Of a DNA stretch of 53,140 nucleotides, positions 51,946 to 53,140 are shown piece by piece. The stretch comes from Flavobacteriales bacterium. Lineage in GTDB: Bacteria > Bacteroidota > Bacteroidia > CAIKAF01. Position numbers and translations under genes: made by a program. The stretch is taken from positions 1 through 53,140 of the forward strand of contig JAOABX010000018.1 of NCBI GenBank assembly GCA_026418175.1, given 5' to 3'. The stretch's first letter is position 1. Each line of letters begins with the position of its first letter. The notes under the pieces are model-generated. The model had not been told where the DNA came from and made no database searches. It was given only the letters and a program-made list of their open reading frames with translations.

Positions 51946-52058
51946 ACTAAACCCTGATTAATAAGAAATAATTAACAAATAGTCATAAAAAATGTAAAAT
52001 AATATAAATGAGGAATCGTTTATATAGTGACAATAAATTCGCCAAAAACAACAAAAAC

Positions 52059-53140
52059 ATGAGAAAACTAGCGTTAATCGCCGGTGTAGTTTGGTTACTG
52101 GGAAGTTGTAGCGGAGGCTATCAGGGCCAGTTAACCGGAGTACAAGGTCGCCCCAAGTGGTACCAGGCAGATCCCTATGGAATGGTTTACCTTCCCATGG
52201 GCAGCTATAACATGGGAGATAGTGATCAAGAAGTGCCGCAGGCATTTTTGTCTCCTAGCAAAACAGTCTCTGTACAAGCTTTTTATATGGATCAAACGGA
52301 GATATCAAATAATGAATATCGTCAGTTTGTATATTACGTTAGAGACTCATTGTTCAGAAGTATTTTGGGTACCAATGTGGATGAAGATCGTTTCTTTATC
52401 AGAGAAAATGATTTTGATGAAGAAATAGACCCCCCCTTGTTGAACTGGAAAACTAAAATCCGTTTCCAAGATCAGGAAGTACGTGAAGCGTTGGAAGAAC
52501 TCTATTATCCGGAAGATCAGCGTTACATGCGTAAGCGTGAAATTGATGTTAATAAATTGATTTATACTTATTGGTGGATTGACCTGGTAGAAGCTTCTAA
52601 ATACAAGTATCGCGAAACCCGTTATAATTCAGAGAAAGGAATTAATGGTAAAGACGATAAAACATATTATCAGGAATATACGGGTCCGGCTGCAGGTTCT
52701 CCTACCCGTCATGATAGAAGAACGTTTATTCGTAAAGAGATGGTTCCGGTATATCCAGATACTCTAGTTTGGATAGCTGATTTTGAATATTCTTATAATG
52801 AACCGATGACCAAAATGTATTTTTGGCATCCAGCCTATGATAACTATCCTGTAGTTGGTGTGAATTGGAAGCAGGCCAATGCATTTTGTCACTGGAGAAC
52901 AGAGTTAATGAATAATTATTTAATTGGAAATGGAGATTTCCCTGTACACGATTTTCGTCTTCCTACCGAAGCTGAATGGGAGTATGCAGCACGCGGAGGT
53001 TTGGATTTAAGTCCATATCCATGGGGAGGCCCTTACATTCGTAATTCCAGAGGTTGTTTCTTAGGTAACTTTAAGCCCCTGCGAGGTAACTATATAGATG
53101 ATGGTGGTTTCCATACTTTACCAGTTGATTCTTACAATCC
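52059..53140 (+). CDS. gldK: T9SS lipoprotein GldK (3' end beyond window)
   Basis: The frame is open from the ATG at 52059 to the right edge (360 codons), so the gene is incomplete. The signal MRKLALIAGVVWLLGSC has a lipobox with Cys17. Residues about 35-360 have the formylglycine-generating-enzyme/SUMF1 fold: YGMVYLPMGSYNMGDSD, MDQTEISNNEYRQFVYYV, VVGVNWKQANAFCHWR, FRLPTEAEWEYAARGG and ending in LPVDSYN. GldK/PorK forms the periplasmic ring of the T9SS with GldN. It follows porP/sprF by 113 bases; gldLMN probably lie just outside. Confidence 0.95.
   Translation, partial: MRKLALIAGVVWLLGSCSGGYQGQLTGVQGRPKWYQADPYGMVYLPMGSYNMGDSDQEVPQAFLSPSKTVSVQAFYMDQTEISNNEYRQFVYYVRDSLFRSILGTNVDEDRFFIRENDFDEEIDPPLLNWKTKIRFQDQEVREALEELYYPEDQRYMRKREIDVNKLIYTYWWIDLVEASKYKYRETRYNSEKGINGKDDKTYYQEYTGPAAGSPTRHDRRTFIRKEMVPVYPDTLVWIADFEYSYNEPMTKMYFWHPAYDNYPVVGVNWKQANAFCHWRTELMNNYLIGNGDFPVHDFRLPTEAEWEYAARGGLDLSPYPWGGPYIRNSRGCFLGNFKPLRGNYIDDGGFHTLPVDSYN

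Overview
This window is a piece of a Bacteroidota chromosome. The evidence is type IX secretion parts (a PorP/SprF-type protein, the start of gldK, a GldI-like lipoprotein and an enzyme with a T9SS sorting tail), a MurF-Alr fusion, a SufABCDSE-type iron-sulfur operon, and Bacteroidota-type promoters (TTTG, about 19 bases, then TAnnTTTG). I cannot place it below phylum with confidence; a Chitinophagia- or Sphingobacteriia-like lineage would fit.

Region 1-3.8 kb is accessory DNA. It holds the C-terminal part of an IS1182-type transposase, a two-gene minus-strand operon (a phosphoribosyltransferase-fold protein followed by a NADAR-domain protein) and a tyrosine recombinase. The operon is enclosed by inverted repeats (488-503 and 2514-2528) in the arrangement of the core and inverse core of an integron-type cassette, and a foldable attC-like segment lies at its far end. 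A G6 tract puts the end of the phosphoribosyltransferase gene out of frame. Restoring the frame gives a tail ending DDDLPFDLPF, two bases before the NADAR start codon, and the NADAR protein also ends in LPF. These ends resemble the C-terminal tip of single-stranded-DNA-binding protein (SSB). This is the best candidate for an undescribed system: a possible nucleic-acid base modifier plus eraser, recruited to SSB partners.

Region 3.8-14 kb is mostly core: a class III aminotransferase, a 650-base intergenic stretch with a long palindrome and a GC-rich structured block, a T9SS-exported PhoD-like phosphatase, a CnoX-like thioredoxin-TPR protein, rsmI, an M28 peptidase, tdk and murF-alr. Region 14-24 kb has tRNA-Leu(GAG), an HD-membrane-cyclase protein, xerD, aroQ, a glycosyltransferase, HU, fmt, two FKBP lipoproteins (one GldI-like), nrnA, ndk and trmH. 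Region 24-31.8 kb is rich in membrane proteins: an RND/MMPL exporter, a divergent PiT-like carrier, a membrane J-domain protein, a TonB-C/TPR protein, TspO, a sterol-desaturase-family enzyme, a DoxX-like protein and an FMN reductase.

Region 31.9-40.9 kb has parAB, a cystathionine beta-synthase-like enzyme, a periplasmic-binding-type protein without a signal peptide, lptE, a TPR protein, secG, groESL and thiL. Region 41-47 kb is the suf operon, with a clear promoter and a Fur/PerR-like operator. Region 47-53 kb has topA, an arginase-fold protein that has lost its metal ligands, porP/sprF and gldK, which runs off the right edge.

All calls were made by reading the sequence. No database search or computation was run.
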